DNA of 47,579 nucleotides from Rhodopila globiformis (GTDB taxonomy: Bacteria > Pseudomonadota > Alphaproteobacteria > Acetobacterales > Acetobacteraceae): positions 1-47,579 of the forward strand of contig NZ_NHRY01000224.1 of the NCBI RefSeq assembly GCF_002937115.1, in the 5' to 3' direction. Below the pieces are notes generated by a model. It saw nothing but the letters and a program-made list of their open reading frames with translations, searched no databases and had not been told where the DNA came from. Positions 8,733-17,059 of this stretch are shown in pieces; the stretch's first letter is position 1, and every line of letters begins with the position of its first letter. Both the position numbers and the translations under genes were made by a program.

Positions 8733-9581
8733 TCACCGAACAGGCGCCGCGTCCGCCGGCCATCCCTTGATCGAGGTGCGCCAGTGGATGCGGTCCTGCT
8801 CGGGCGGGTAGTCGCCCGCCGCCTTGTGGTAGGAACAGCGGTTGTCCCAGATCACCACGTCGCCGACACGCCACTTGTGGCGGTACTGCCCGTTCGGCTG
8901 GATCATCAGCGCCGTTAGTTCCTCGATCAACGCCTCGCTTTCCGCGGGCGCCGCGCCCTGGATGTACAGGATCTTTCCGGGATCGAAGTACAGCGACTTC
9001 CGGCCGGTCTCCTCGTGCGTGCGGATGATCGGGTGGAACGCCGGCGGACGGTCGCGGTCCTCGGGATTCAGCAGCGCCTGCGCCTTGCGCCGGCCGCCAT
9101 AGGCAAAGGCGCCCGGCACGCCGTCCAGCCGAAGTTTCAGCCGTTCCGGCATCGCGTCATAGGCGGCATAGCCGCTGGCGAACACTGTGTCGCCGCCGGT
9201 GTCCGGGATGGCCAGGGCGTAAAGCTGCGTCGCCTTGAACGGGACGTCGTCGTAGGCGCCGTCGGTGTGCCAGCCTTCGGCGCCACGGCGGTAGATCGCC
9301 TGGTCCAGCGTGCCGTCGGGCCGGAACTTGTTGATCCCGAGCAGGGTGATCTCCCGCACGTCCGGATGCCGGGTGCTTTTGGACGGATGCGGCGAAACAA
9401 TCCCGAACCGGCGGCTGTAGGCCAGGAACTGATCGATCGTCAGGTCCTGGCCGCTGACGACCAGGACGTTACGTTCCAGCCACGCCCGGTAGAGTGCGGC
9501 GAAGCCGGCCGCATCCAGCGTGCGCACGTCGATGCCGGAAACCTCCACCCCGATCTGCGGGCAAAGCGGACGGATCTGCAT
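8733..9581 (-). CDS. TauD/TfdA family Fe(II)/2-oxoglutarate dioxygenase
   Basis: The 282-residue protein has the full metal triad of the family: H105 and D107 in 'GWHTDGAY', and H252 in 'CSYHKAAGDYP'. The 2-oxoglutarate-binding Arg lies in 'RIHWRTSIKG' (R264/R268). Such enzymes hydroxylate alkylsulfonates, aryloxyalkanoates and similar compounds, releasing a leaving group. The start is ATG 9579-9581; a GTG one codon upstream is also possible, and both sit below a GGAGG site. The gene converges with the flavoprotein/VOC pair, leaving only 9 nt between stop codons. Confidence 0.92.
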   Translation of the reverse strand: MQIRPLCPQIGVEVSGIDVRTLDAAGFAALYRAWLERNVLVVSGQDLTIDQFLAYSRRFGIVSPHPSKSTRHPDVREITLLGINKFRPDGTLDQAIYRRGAEGWHTDGAYDDVPFKATQLYALAIPDTGGDTVFASGYAAYDAMPERLKLRLDGVPGAFAYGGRRKAQALLNPEDRDRPPAFHPIIRTHEETGRKSLYFDPGKILYIQGAAPAESEALIEELTALMIQPNGQYRHKWRVGDVVIWDNRCSYHKAAGDYPPEQDRIHWRTSIKGWPADAAPVR

Positions 9582-9653
9582 CACTGGCGGTTCCTCCCTG
9601 ACAGGAGCAGAGGCTTCCCGCGGCAGCCCGTCAAGGCGAACGGCATTCTGGTT

Positions 9654-10016
9654 TCAGATCCGGTACGGCATCCGCACGCCAGGATCGCCGGCGGCAAACC
9701 CTTTCATATCTCGGGTCACCAGCAACATCGCGTGGACCTGCGCCGACGCCCAGACGATCGCATCCGGCAGCTTCAGCCGATGCGCCCGCCGCAACGCCAC
9801 CGCCCGGGCCGCAACCGCCTGGTCCAGTTCGATCAGCGTAAAGCCGTCGAGGAAGTCCTGCGTCGCACGCTCCATGGCCGTTGGAGCGCCGATCATCACC
9901 TCCATCCAGGTGACGATGCTGATGGCCTTGCCGGTATAGAGGCTCAGTTCGTCCCGCGCGGCCTGGATGCCGCGCAGGTAGTCGATCAGGACGTTGGTGT
10001 CGAGTAGCGCCTTCAC
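9654..10016 (-). CDS. vapC: PIN-domain toxin of a VapBC module
   Basis: A 120-residue PIN nuclease. The acidic active-site residues are all visible: D6 ('LLDTN'), E39 ('TWMEV'), D85 ('KLPDAIVWA') and D103 ('TRDMKGF'). VapC toxins cut tRNA or rRNA when freed from their antitoxin. The GTG start overlaps the antitoxin stop in a GTGA junction at 10013-10016, giving translational coupling. Nothing looks broken. Confidence 0.9.
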   Translation of the reverse strand: MKALLDTNVLIDYLRGIQAARDELSLYTGKAISIVTWMEVMIGAPTAMERATQDFLDGFTLIELDQAVAARAVALRRAHRLKLPDAIVWASAQVHAMLLVTRDMKGFAAGDPGVRMPYRI

Positions 10017-10228
10017 CACTCGGCGCGGACCTTCTCCTGGTAGGCGAGGCCGTCCATCGCTTCCGAGCCCCATAACCCGAACGCGGACCCGGTGGTCGTT
10101 GCGGCGTGACGATCCAGGTATTCGGCAACAGCGTCACGGATGACCGCGGCGCGCGGCTGGTTGACCCTCTCGCAAAGGGCGGCGAGGGCGCGGATCTGCG
10201 TATCGGGAAGGTCTATCAGTGTGCGCAT
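10013..10228 (-). CDS. vapB: Ribbon-helix-helix antitoxin of the VapBC module
   Basis: A 71-residue protein opening 'MRTLIDLPDTQIRALAAL', the beta-strand and first helix of a CopG/ribbon-helix-helix domain. It continues with 'PRAAVIRDAVAEYL' and a C-terminal tail rich in Gly, Ser and Trp that would wrap the toxin. It precedes vapC with a 4-nt overlap. AT-rich palindromes just upstream are its likely autoregulatory operator. Confidence 0.87.
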   Translation of the reverse strand: MRTLIDLPDTQIRALAALCERVNQPRAAVIRDAVAEYLDRHAATTTGSAFGLWGSEAMDGLAYQEKVRAEW

Positions 10229-10239
10229 GCCGGATCTCT

Positions 10240-10275
10240 ATATCTGATATCAGCATCATATATCATTGCTGATGG
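10240..10275. promoter_or_regulatory. Palindromic operator/promoter region of the VapBC module
   Basis: The AT-rich stretch upstream of the antitoxin contains a perfect 10-bp palindrome, CTGATATCAG (10244-10253). It is followed by a second dyad with arms CATCA (10254-10258) and TGATG (10270-10274). Low GC and symmetry fit a ribbon-helix-helix binding site. The 270 bp beyond it, up to 10547, hold no gene I can support. Confidence 0.55.
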
Positions 10276-10547
10276 ACGCTGCAAGCCCAGCGCATAGGGC
10301 CCGGACAGATCCAAAGCCTGGTGCATGGCTTCGTGGGCTGCACGTCCTGCTCAACTTGCGGGTTCTCCAGGCGTGGCCGTCGTTCCTCGAATACGATCCG
10401 CTGGTGACCCATGCCATGGCAGCCACTGAAAAGCTTCGATGTGACCCTCGGCGTCCGCCCGGCGGTCATGTCGCGACATCACCATCCGCAATGCAGCCGC
10501 CGGATCATCGGCCGCGACGCCAGATCCGGCGGCAAATCCGTGCCGGC

Positions 10548-10985
10548 CTACTTCGCCCGGTACGCCTTGTGGCAGCCGCTGCACTGCTCGCCCAGCAGCT
10601 TGGTGTCGGCGGCCACGGCCTCGGCATCACCGGCCTTCGCCGCCACGGCGACCCGGGTGGCGGCCTCACCCATCTGCCGGGCCCGCTTCTCGAACCCGGC
10701 GCGGTCCGACCAGATTTCCGGCAGCGCCTTGGTATTGCCGCCCTTGTCGGTGCCGGGCGGGAACGCCGCCGGGATCAGCGTTGCCCAGCGGGCGATCGCC
10801 TTGGCCGGCTCATCCAAATGTTTGACGTCGCCCTTGCTCGCCACTACAGCGCGCAGCAATGCGAAGTCGCCGCCGGTGAGGCCCATGGCAGTCTGCCGGA
10901 CGGCAATCGGGTCAAGCCCGTCGGCATGCGCAACACCCATCCCCGCCAGCAGACCGGCGGCACAGAGAGTCAACCAGATTTTCAT
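10548..10985 (-). CDS. Cytochrome c' (c556-type) family protein
   Basis: A 145-residue protein with a signal peptide ('MKIWLTLCAAGLLAGMGVAHA', cleavage near residue 21). A single C-x2-C-H haem site, C135-S-G-C138-H139, lies almost at the C-terminus, as in four-helix cytochrome c'. It would be exported and carry one covalent haem in the periplasm. Roles in this family include electron transfer and NO binding. It stands alone on the minus strand, with no partner dehydrogenase adjacent. Confidence 0.9.
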   Translation of the reverse strand: MKIWLTLCAAGLLAGMGVAHADGLDPIAVRQTAMGLTGGDFALLRAVVASKGDVKHLDEPAKAIARWATLIPAAFPPGTDKGGNTKALPEIWSDRAGFEKRARQMGEAATRVAVAAKAGDAEAVAADTKLLGEQCSGCHKAYRAK

Positions 10986-11108
10986 CCGTTATCCTTCCCA
11001 ATCACTTATCGTTCAGCGCTTCGCAACGATCCGGCACTGCTACGGTGCTTCGCTAGCAGATCCGCGAACGACCGGACAGACTGATCCCATGAACAAACAA
11101 GGACATCC

Positions 11109-11690
11109 ATGACGGCCATACACTCTCTTGCCGTGTTCTGCGGCTCCCGCGTCGGCGTGAATCCCGCCTATGCCGAGGCCGGGCGCCTGCTGGGCCAGGG
11201 GCTTGCCCGGGCCGGCATCCGCCTGGTGTTCGGCGGCGGCCGCATCGGCATCATGGGCGTCATCGCCGACGCCGTGCTGGAGGGCGGCGGCACGGCACTG
11301 GGCGTCATCCCGGAGTTCCTGACGCAGATGGAAGTCGCCCACAGCGGCGTGACCGAGATGGTCGTCACCGACAGCATGCACACCCGCAAGCTGCGCCTCT
11401 ATGCGGAATCGGATGCCTTCCTGATCATGCCCGGCGGCCTGGGCACGTTCGACGAAGCCTTCGAGATCATCACCTGGCGCCAGCTCCGGCTGCACGACAA
11501 GCCGATCCTGGTATGCGACGTGGAGGGCTGGGCGCGGCCGCTGGCAGGATTGATCGACCATGCCATCGCCCAGGGCTTCGCCGCGCCGACCTGCCGCACT
11601 CTGTTCGAGGTCGTCGACGGCGTCCCCGCGGTGCTCGATCGGCTGAAGCTGCTGCCGGCCGGAACGGGTGAACCGGTGGACCGGTTCTGA
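11109..11690 (+). CDS. LOG family protein (cytokinin riboside 5'-monophosphate phosphoribohydrolase-like)
   Basis: A 193-residue protein with the LOG signature 'MPGGLGTFDE' (about residues 107-116) and an upstream 'RKLRLY' segment holding the conserved Arg. The family cleaves the N-glycosidic bond of nucleoside 5'-monophosphates; in bacteria it is often a general nucleotide housekeeping enzyme. The start ATG 11109 follows an ACAAGGACATCC leader with a weak AGGA site. No adenylate isopentenyltransferase is nearby, so a cytokinin role is not supported. Confidence 0.9.
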   Translation: MTAIHSLAVFCGSRVGVNPAYAEAGRLLGQGLARAGIRLVFGGGRIGIMGVIADAVLEGGGTALGVIPEFLTQMEVAHSGVTEMVVTDSMHTRKLRLYAESDAFLIMPGGLGTFDEAFEIITWRQLRLHDKPILVCDVEGWARPLAGLIDHAIAQGFAAPTCRTLFEVVDGVPAVLDRLKLLPAGTGEPVDRF

Positions 11691-11776
11691 GCCACTGTCT
11701 TTCCGCGCCAAGAGAAGACCACTAGACTCGGTGCGGAGAGATCGGTTCCACCCACGCGGAACGGGGAGGCTTCATC

Positions 11777-12406
11777 ATGGATGCCGCGCAACGTCAGCGC
11801 AAACTGGCGGCAAAGGCTGCCCGCCGGAAGGCGGTCGTCACCGAGAAGAAGAAGGCCGAATTGTTGGGGGGCAGCGTCACCAGCCAGATCAGGGTGGCTG
11901 CAAAAGGTCCGATCGCCCGCTGCACGATGCCCAGCAACCTGTTCGACGTCGGCATTGGCGTGGTCATTGTCGCCCGCAAGCTGCCGTCAGGGCTGCTCGG
12001 CTGCGCCTTCTTCCTGCTCGACGTGTTCTGCCTGGGGGTCAAGGAGGCGTTTTATCGCGAAGTGGCCGCTCACGAGCTGAAGTCGCACATGGAGCAGCAA
12101 TACACAGAAGGCTCCAAGGACATCGATCCCGCCTGCGCCCGCAAGCTGATCCGCGATGCGGCCGCCTATGCGGCCAGCCTGGGGCTGCCCGCCGCCAAGG
12201 ACACGCCGGCCGTCGAGGCGATCTTCGGCGATGTCGATGCCGCCGCCTGCACCGAGACCTTCACATTCGGCAAGGACGGCAAGCCCTTCTTCGTGGCCGG
12301 ACCGTACGACTCGCCGGCGCGTGTGCGCGCCGTCATGCAGGCACTGGAAAAGAGTCACGGCCTGGGCGGCGGAGGGGCCGATTTCATCATCCCGCTTGAA
12401 CCGTAG
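11777..12406 (+). CDS. Conserved-looking protein of unknown function, 209 aa
   Basis: I do not recognise this protein. The first 30 residues are basic and probably helical ('KLAAKAARRKAVVTEKKKAE'). A hydrophobic stretch follows ('NLFDVGIGVVIVARKL...LLGCAFFLLDVFCLG'), resembling a beta-hairpin core more than a membrane helix. The second half is soluble, with four Cys in all but no metal-binding spacing. It starts at ATG 11777 just after a GGGGAGG site. Normal codon usage and a separate transcript-sized space on both sides argue that it is real. Confidence 0.7.
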   Translation: MDAAQRQRKLAAKAARRKAVVTEKKKAELLGGSVTSQIRVAAKGPIARCTMPSNLFDVGIGVVIVARKLPSGLLGCAFFLLDVFCLGVKEAFYREVAAHELKSHMEQQYTEGSKDIDPACARKLIRDAAAYAASLGLPAAKDTPAVEAIFGDVDAAACTETFTFGKDGKPFFVAGPYDSPARVRAVMQALEKSHGLGGGGADFIIPLEP

Positions 12407-12431
12407 GTCGGGCGATCGCAAACACCATCTG

Positions 12432-12453
12432 GACATAAGGATATCTTTATGTC
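12432..12453. promoter_or_regulatory. 22-bp palindromic operator of the ArsR-methyltransferase/metH operon
   Basis: Half-sites GACATAAGGAT (12432-12442) and ATCTTTATGTC (12443-12453) form an inverted repeat with one mismatched pair, centred on GATATC. It ends 15 bp before the start codon of the ArsR-domain protein. The size, AT-rich core and position fit an ArsR-family repressor site, most likely autoregulation that also controls metH. SahR-type ArsR regulators of methionine genes are a known precedent. Confidence 0.75.
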
Positions 12454-12467
12454 AGTAGGGTGGCGAT

Positions 12468-13430
12468 ATGGAGCACCTCCTCGCCAGCCTGCGCGCTGCC
12501 GCTGAGCCGACCCGCCTCCGCCTGCTGGCGCTGGCGGCGCGGGGTACGTTCTGCGTCACCGACTTCACCGAGATCCTCGGCCAGTCGCAGCCGCGGCTGT
12601 CGCGCCACCTGAAGCTGCTGTGCGACTGCGGCCTGCTGGACCGGGTGCGTGAGGGCGCGAACGTCTGGTTCGCCCTGCCCACCGGCGCCGACGGCGGCGG
12701 CCTGCCGCGCGAACTCGTCGCCCGTCTCCCCGCCAACGATCCCATCCTGGAAGCCGATCGGCGGCAGGCGGCGCGGGTGCTGGCCGAGCGGGCGCGAGTG
12801 GCGTCGGACAGTTTCCGCAGCAAGGGCGCCGACTGGGATGAGATGCGCGCGCTCGACCTGCCGGCCCGGGCGGTCGAGGATGCGCTGCTGGCCCTGGTCC
12901 CGGCCGAGCCCGCGGGCCGCCTGCTGGACATCGGCACCGGCACCGGCCGCGTGCTGGAACTGCTCGCCCCACGGGTGCGGCAGGGGCTGGGGGTGGATGC
13001 GTCGAAGCAGATGCTCGCTCTGGCGCGCGCCCGGCTGGCCGGTCCCGGCCTCGACCATTGTGCCGTCCGCCAGGCGGACATGTACCGGCTGCCGCTGCCG
13101 GATGCCTCCTTCGATACTGTCGTGCTGCAGATGATCCTGCACCATGCCGAGGATCCGGCCGGCGTGGTGACCGAAGCCGCCCGCGTGCTGGCGCCGGGCG
13201 GGCGCCTGCTGCTGATCGACCTCGCGGCCCACCAGCGCACCGACCTGACCGGCAAGCTGGCGCATCGCTGGCCCGGCTTCGCCGACGCCGACGTCGATCG
13301 AATGTTGACCACCGCCGGGCTGGAGCGGGCCGAGCCCGTCACCATCGCCGGCACCCTGCCCATGCGCATCTGGCCCGCCACCCGGACGGCCGATGTGATG
13401 CCCTCCACGACGCGCGAACTCGCTTTCTGA
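12468..13430 (+). CDS. ArsR-type HTH regulator fused to a SAM-dependent methyltransferase domain
   Basis: The 320-residue protein joins two domains. Residues 1-80 are an ArsR winged helix ('PTRLRLLALAARGTFCVTDF', 'QPRLSRHLKLLCDCGLL'). Residues 130-300 are a class I methyltransferase with motif I 'LLDIGTGTGRVLELL' (152-166) and 'DMYRLPLPDASFDTVVLQ'. This fusion is common next to methionine-cycle genes in Alphaproteobacteria. The methyltransferase fold may act as an SAM/SAH sensor instead of, or besides, an enzyme. It lies 11 nt upstream of metH and 15 bp downstream of a palindrome that is its likely operator. Confidence 0.9.
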   Translation: MEHLLASLRAAAEPTRLRLLALAARGTFCVTDFTEILGQSQPRLSRHLKLLCDCGLLDRVREGANVWFALPTGADGGGLPRELVARLPANDPILEADRRQAARVLAERARVASDSFRSKGADWDEMRALDLPARAVEDALLALVPAEPAGRLLDIGTGTGRVLELLAPRVRQGLGVDASKQMLALARARLAGPGLDHCAVRQADMYRLPLPDASFDTVVLQMILHHAEDPAGVVTEAARVLAPGGRLLLIDLAAHQRTDLTGKLAHRWPGFADADVDRMLTTAGLERAEPVTIAGTLPMRIWPATRTADVMPSTTRELAF

Positions 13431-13441
13431 AAGTTGCCTGC

Positions 13442-16400
13442 ATGACCCGTCCCCATCTGCTTGAAGCCCTGCGCGATCGTGTCCTGCTGTGCGATGGCGG
13501 CACGGGCAGCCGCGTGCAGGCGCTGCCCCTGGACACCGAGAAGGACTTCTGGGGCCGCGAGAACTGCACCGACGTGCTGGTGCTGTCCCGTCCCGACATC
13601 GTGCGGGAGATCCACCGTGGCTACTACGCCGCCGGCGCCGACATGGTGGAGACCAACACCTTCGGCGCCTCCCCGGTCACGCTGGGCGAGTTCGACCTGT
13701 CGGACCGCGCCTTCGAGATCAACAAGCAGGCCGCCGAACTGGCGCGCGAGGCGGCGGAGAGTTTTGCCGATGGCCGCCACCGCTGGGTCCTCGGCGGCGT
13801 CGGTCCCGGCACCAAGCTGCCCAGCCTGGGCAACATCGCCTATGACCCGCTGGAAGCCGCGCTGGCCGAGCAGTGCCGCGGCCTGGTCGCCGGCGGTGTG
13901 GATGCGATCCTGATCGAGACCTGCCAGGACACGCTGCAGATCAAGGCCGCCGTCAACGGCGCCAGGATCGCGCGGCGTGAGGCCGGCGCCGACACGCCGA
14001 TTTTCGTCCAGGTCACGGTGGAGACTACCGGCACCCTGCTCGTCGGGCCCGACATCGCCGCCGCCGCGACCGTGGTGAACGCGCTGGACGTGCCGCTGAT
14101 GGGGCTGAACTGCGCCACCGGGCCGCAGGAAATGGCCGAGCACATCGCCTGGCTCTCCGCCAACTGGCCGGGCCTGATCTCGGTGCAGCCGAATGCCGGG
14201 CTGCCGGAACTGGTGGACGGGCAGACGCGCTATCCGCTGCGTGGGGCCGACATGGCGTCGTGGCTGGAACGCTTCATCAGCCAGGACGGCGTCAACCTCA
14301 TCGGCGGCTGCTGCGGCACCTCGATCGAGCACATCGAGGCGCTGGACGCGATGCTGCGCCGGCGCGGCGACGGCTACCGCCCGGCGCCGGTGGCGCGCAC
14401 CGCGGTCTGGGTGCCAGGCGTCGCCAGCCTGTACCAGGCCGTGCCGCTGCGGCAGGAGAACGCCATCTTCGCCATCGGCGAGCGCTGCAACGCCAACGGC
14501 TCGAAGAAATGGCGCGAACTGCAGGAGACGCAGGACTGGGACGGCTGCGTCGCCATGGGCCGCGAGCAGATCGGCGAGGGCTCGCACGCGCTGGACATCT
14601 GCACCGCCTTCGTCGGCCGCGACGAAAAGGCGGAGATGACGGAAGTGGTGCGCCGCTTCACCGCCTCGGTGAACAGCCCGCTGGTGATCGACAGCACCGA
14701 GACGCCGGTGATCGAGGCGGCACTGAAGCTGCACGGCGGCAAGCCGATCATCAACTCGATCAACTTCGAGGATGGCGAGCACAACGCCACGGAGCGGCTG
14801 GAGCTGGCGAAGCGGTTCGGCGCGGCGGTGATCGCGCTGACCATCGACGAAGTCGGCATGGCCAAGACGCCCGAGGACAAGCTGCGCATCGCCCGCCGGC
14901 TGGTGGACTTCGCCTGCAACCGGCACGGCCTGCAGCAGTCCGACCTGCTGATCGACCCGCTGACCTTCACCATCGCCACCGGCAACGAGGACGACCGCAA
15001 GCTGGCGCAGTGGACGCTGGAGGGCATCGCCGCGATCCGCGCCGAGTTCCCCGACATCCAGATCATCCTCGGCCTGTCGAACGTGAGCTTCGGCCTGAAC
15101 CCGGCGGCGCGCGCGGTGCTGAACTCGGTGTTCCTGGAGCACGCGCGCAATGCCGGCATGAGCGGCGCGATCATCCACGTGTCGAAGATCCGCCCGATGC
15201 ACCTGATCCCGGAGGCGGAACGCCAGGTCGCCGAGGACCTGATCTTCGACCGCCGACGCGAGGACTATGATCCGCTGCAGCGGTTGCTGGAACTGTTCGC
15301 CGGGCGCAAGGCCGCCGACGCGGTGCAGAAAAAGCGCGCCGACACCGCCATCGGGCGGCTGAAGGAGCGCATCATCGACGGCGACCGCAAGGGCCTGACC
15401 GAGGACCTGGATGAAGCGCTGCTGACCCTGCCGCCGCTCGACATCATCAACACCGTGCTGCTGGACGGCATGAAGGTCGTCGGCGAGCTGTTCGGCGCCG
15501 GCAAGATGCAGTTGCCGTTCGTGCTGCAAAGCGCCGAGACGATGAAGGCCGCCGTCGCCTACCTGGAGCCGAAGATGGAGCGGGTGGAGGGCCAGGAAAA
15601 AGGCACCATCGTGCTGGCCACGGTGAAGGGCGACGTGCACGACATCGGCAAGAACCTGGTCGACATCATCCTGACCAACAACGGCTACCGGGTGGTCAAC
15701 CTGGGCATCAAGGTGCCTCTGACGGAGATGCTGCACGCGGTGCAGCAGCACAAGGCGCACGCCATCGGCATGTCCGGCCTGCTGGTGAAATCCACCGTGG
15801 TGATGCGGGAGAACCTGGAGGAAATGGCGCGCCAGGGGCTGGAAGTCCCGGTGCTGCTGGGCGGCGCCGCGCTGACCCGGACCTATGTCGAAGACGACTG
15901 CGTGCGCGCCTATGGCGGCGGCCGCGTCGCCTATGCCCGCGATGCGTTCGACGGCCTGCACCTGATGGACAAGGTCACCGGCAAGTCGTTGGACGACTAC
16001 CTGGCGGCGGTACAGGCCCGGCGCGCCGGCAAGGCGCGGAACACTGCCCGCACGCTGGGGCAGGCGGACGAGAAGGCGTTCCAGCCGGTCGACATCGGCG
16101 CCGTGCAGGCGCGCCGCCGCCGGCTGACGCAGGACCAGCCGGTGATCGAGCCGCCGTTCTGGGGTGCCAAGGTCGTCGAGGCCGCGCCCAAGGCGGTCGT
16201 GCCGTTCGTCAACGAGCGCAGCCTTTACCAGTTCCAGTGGGGCTTCCGGAAGCAGGGCCGCTCGCTGGAGGATTTCCTCGGCTGGGCGAAGCAGGAGCTG
16301 CGCCCGGTGCTGCGGCGCATGCTGACGCTGTGCGAGGAGGAGGACATCCTCAAGCCGCAGGCCGCCTACGGCTACTGGAAGGCCGCCGGCCAGGGCAACG

Positions 16401-16930
16401 ACCTGATCGTCTTCGAGCCAGACGGCACGACAGAGGTGGCCCGCTTCACCCTGCCGCGCCAGCCGCGGGAGGACGGGGACTGCATCGCCGACTTCTTCCG
16501 TGACGTCGATGACGCCGAGCGCGACGTCATCGGCCTGCAGGTGGTCACCGTCGGCCAGAAGGCATCGGACACCGCACGGCTGTGGTTCGAGGCGAACCGC
16601 TACCAGGACTACCTGTACCTGCATGGCCTGTCGGTGGAGATGGCCGAGGCGATGGCCGAATACCTGCACAAGCGGATCCGTGCCGAACTCGGGTTCGCGG
16701 CCGAGGACGACCGCGACATGGAGAAGATGCTGGGCCAGGGCTACCGCGGCAGCCGCTACTCCTTCGGCTATCCCGCCTGCCCGCGGCTGGAGGATCAGGC
16801 CGCGATCCTCCGCCTGCTGGGGGCCGGGCGCATCGGCGTGTCGATCTCCGACGAGTTCCAGCTGCACCCCGAGCAATCGACCAGCGCGCTGGTGGTGCTG
16901 AACCCGCACGCGAAATATTTCTCGGTCTAG
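13442..16930 (+). CDS. metH: Cobalamin-dependent methionine synthase
   Basis: A full-length 1162-residue MetH. The homocysteine domain opens 'DGGTGSRVQALPLDTEKDFW' and has zinc ligands C224 and C290-C291 ('GGCCGTS'). The pterin-binding domain has 'GERCNANGSKKW'. The cobalamin domain has 'DVHDIGKN', with the cobalt-ligand His at H733. The activation domain near the C-terminus carries 'RYSFGYPACP'. It transfers the methyl of methyl-tetrahydrofolate to homocysteine via methylcobalamin. It is transcribed with the upstream ArsR-methyltransferase gene. No metF is present in the window, although it is often the neighbour. The long antisense frame over this gene is a codon-bias shadow. Confidence 0.97.
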   Translation: MTRPHLLEALRDRVLLCDGGTGSRVQALPLDTEKDFWGRENCTDVLVLSRPDIVREIHRGYYAAGADMVETNTFGASPVTLGEFDLSDRAFEINKQAAELAREAAESFADGRHRWVLGGVGPGTKLPSLGNIAYDPLEAALAEQCRGLVAGGVDAILIETCQDTLQIKAAVNGARIARREAGADTPIFVQVTVETTGTLLVGPDIAAAATVVNALDVPLMGLNCATGPQEMAEHIAWLSANWPGLISVQPNAGLPELVDGQTRYPLRGADMASWLERFISQDGVNLIGGCCGTSIEHIEALDAMLRRRGDGYRPAPVARTAVWVPGVASLYQAVPLRQENAIFAIGERCNANGSKKWRELQETQDWDGCVAMGREQIGEGSHALDICTAFVGRDEKAEMTEVVRRFTASVNSPLVIDSTETPVIEAALKLHGGKPIINSINFEDGEHNATERLELAKRFGAAVIALTIDEVGMAKTPEDKLRIARRLVDFACNRHGLQQSDLLIDPLTFTIATGNEDDRKLAQWTLEGIAAIRAEFPDIQIILGLSNVSFGLNPAARAVLNSVFLEHARNAGMSGAIIHVSKIRPMHLIPEAERQVAEDLIFDRRREDYDPLQRLLELFAGRKAADAVQKKRADTAIGRLKERIIDGDRKGLTEDLDEALLTLPPLDIINTVLLDGMKVVGELFGAGKMQLPFVLQSAETMKAAVAYLEPKMERVEGQEKGTIVLATVKGDVHDIGKNLVDIILTNNGYRVVNLGIKVPLTEMLHAVQQHKAHAIGMSGLLVKSTVVMRENLEEMARQGLEVPVLLGGAALTRTYVEDDCVRAYGGGRVAYARDAFDGLHLMDKVTGKSLDDYLAAVQARRAGKARNTARTLGQADEKAFQPVDIGAVQARRRRLTQDQPVIEPPFWGAKVVEAAPKAVVPFVNERSLYQFQWGFRKQGRSLEDFLGWAKQELRPVLRRMLTLCEEEDILKPQAAYGYWKAAGQGNDLIVFEPDGTTEVARFTLPRQPREDGDCIADFFRDVDDAERDVIGLQVVTVGQKASDTARLWFEANRYQDYLYLHGLSVEMAEAMAEYLHKRIRAELGFAAEDDRDMEKMLGQGYRGSRYSFGYPACPRLEDQAAILRLLGAGRIGVSISDEFQLHPEQSTSALVVLNPHAKYFSV

Positions 16931-17059
16931 AGAAGACCGCGGGCAGGTTGAGACGGGGCCGTTTCGGTGGCGTGCGCGCGCACCATTGAACCGGACCCGG
17001 TTCGGCGCCACATAAGGCGTGTTCACGTCGCCCTTTCCGCCCCGCTGAGGAATACCTCC

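Noticed and set aside
10254-10547. Possible gene or transposase remnant between the VapBC module and cytochrome c'
   Set aside because: Frames on both strands lack family features, ribosome sites and consistent codon use.
12407-12467. SAH or cobalamin riboswitch before metH
   Set aside because: The leader is only about 60 nt and consists mainly of the palindrome; there is no room or motif for a riboswitch core.
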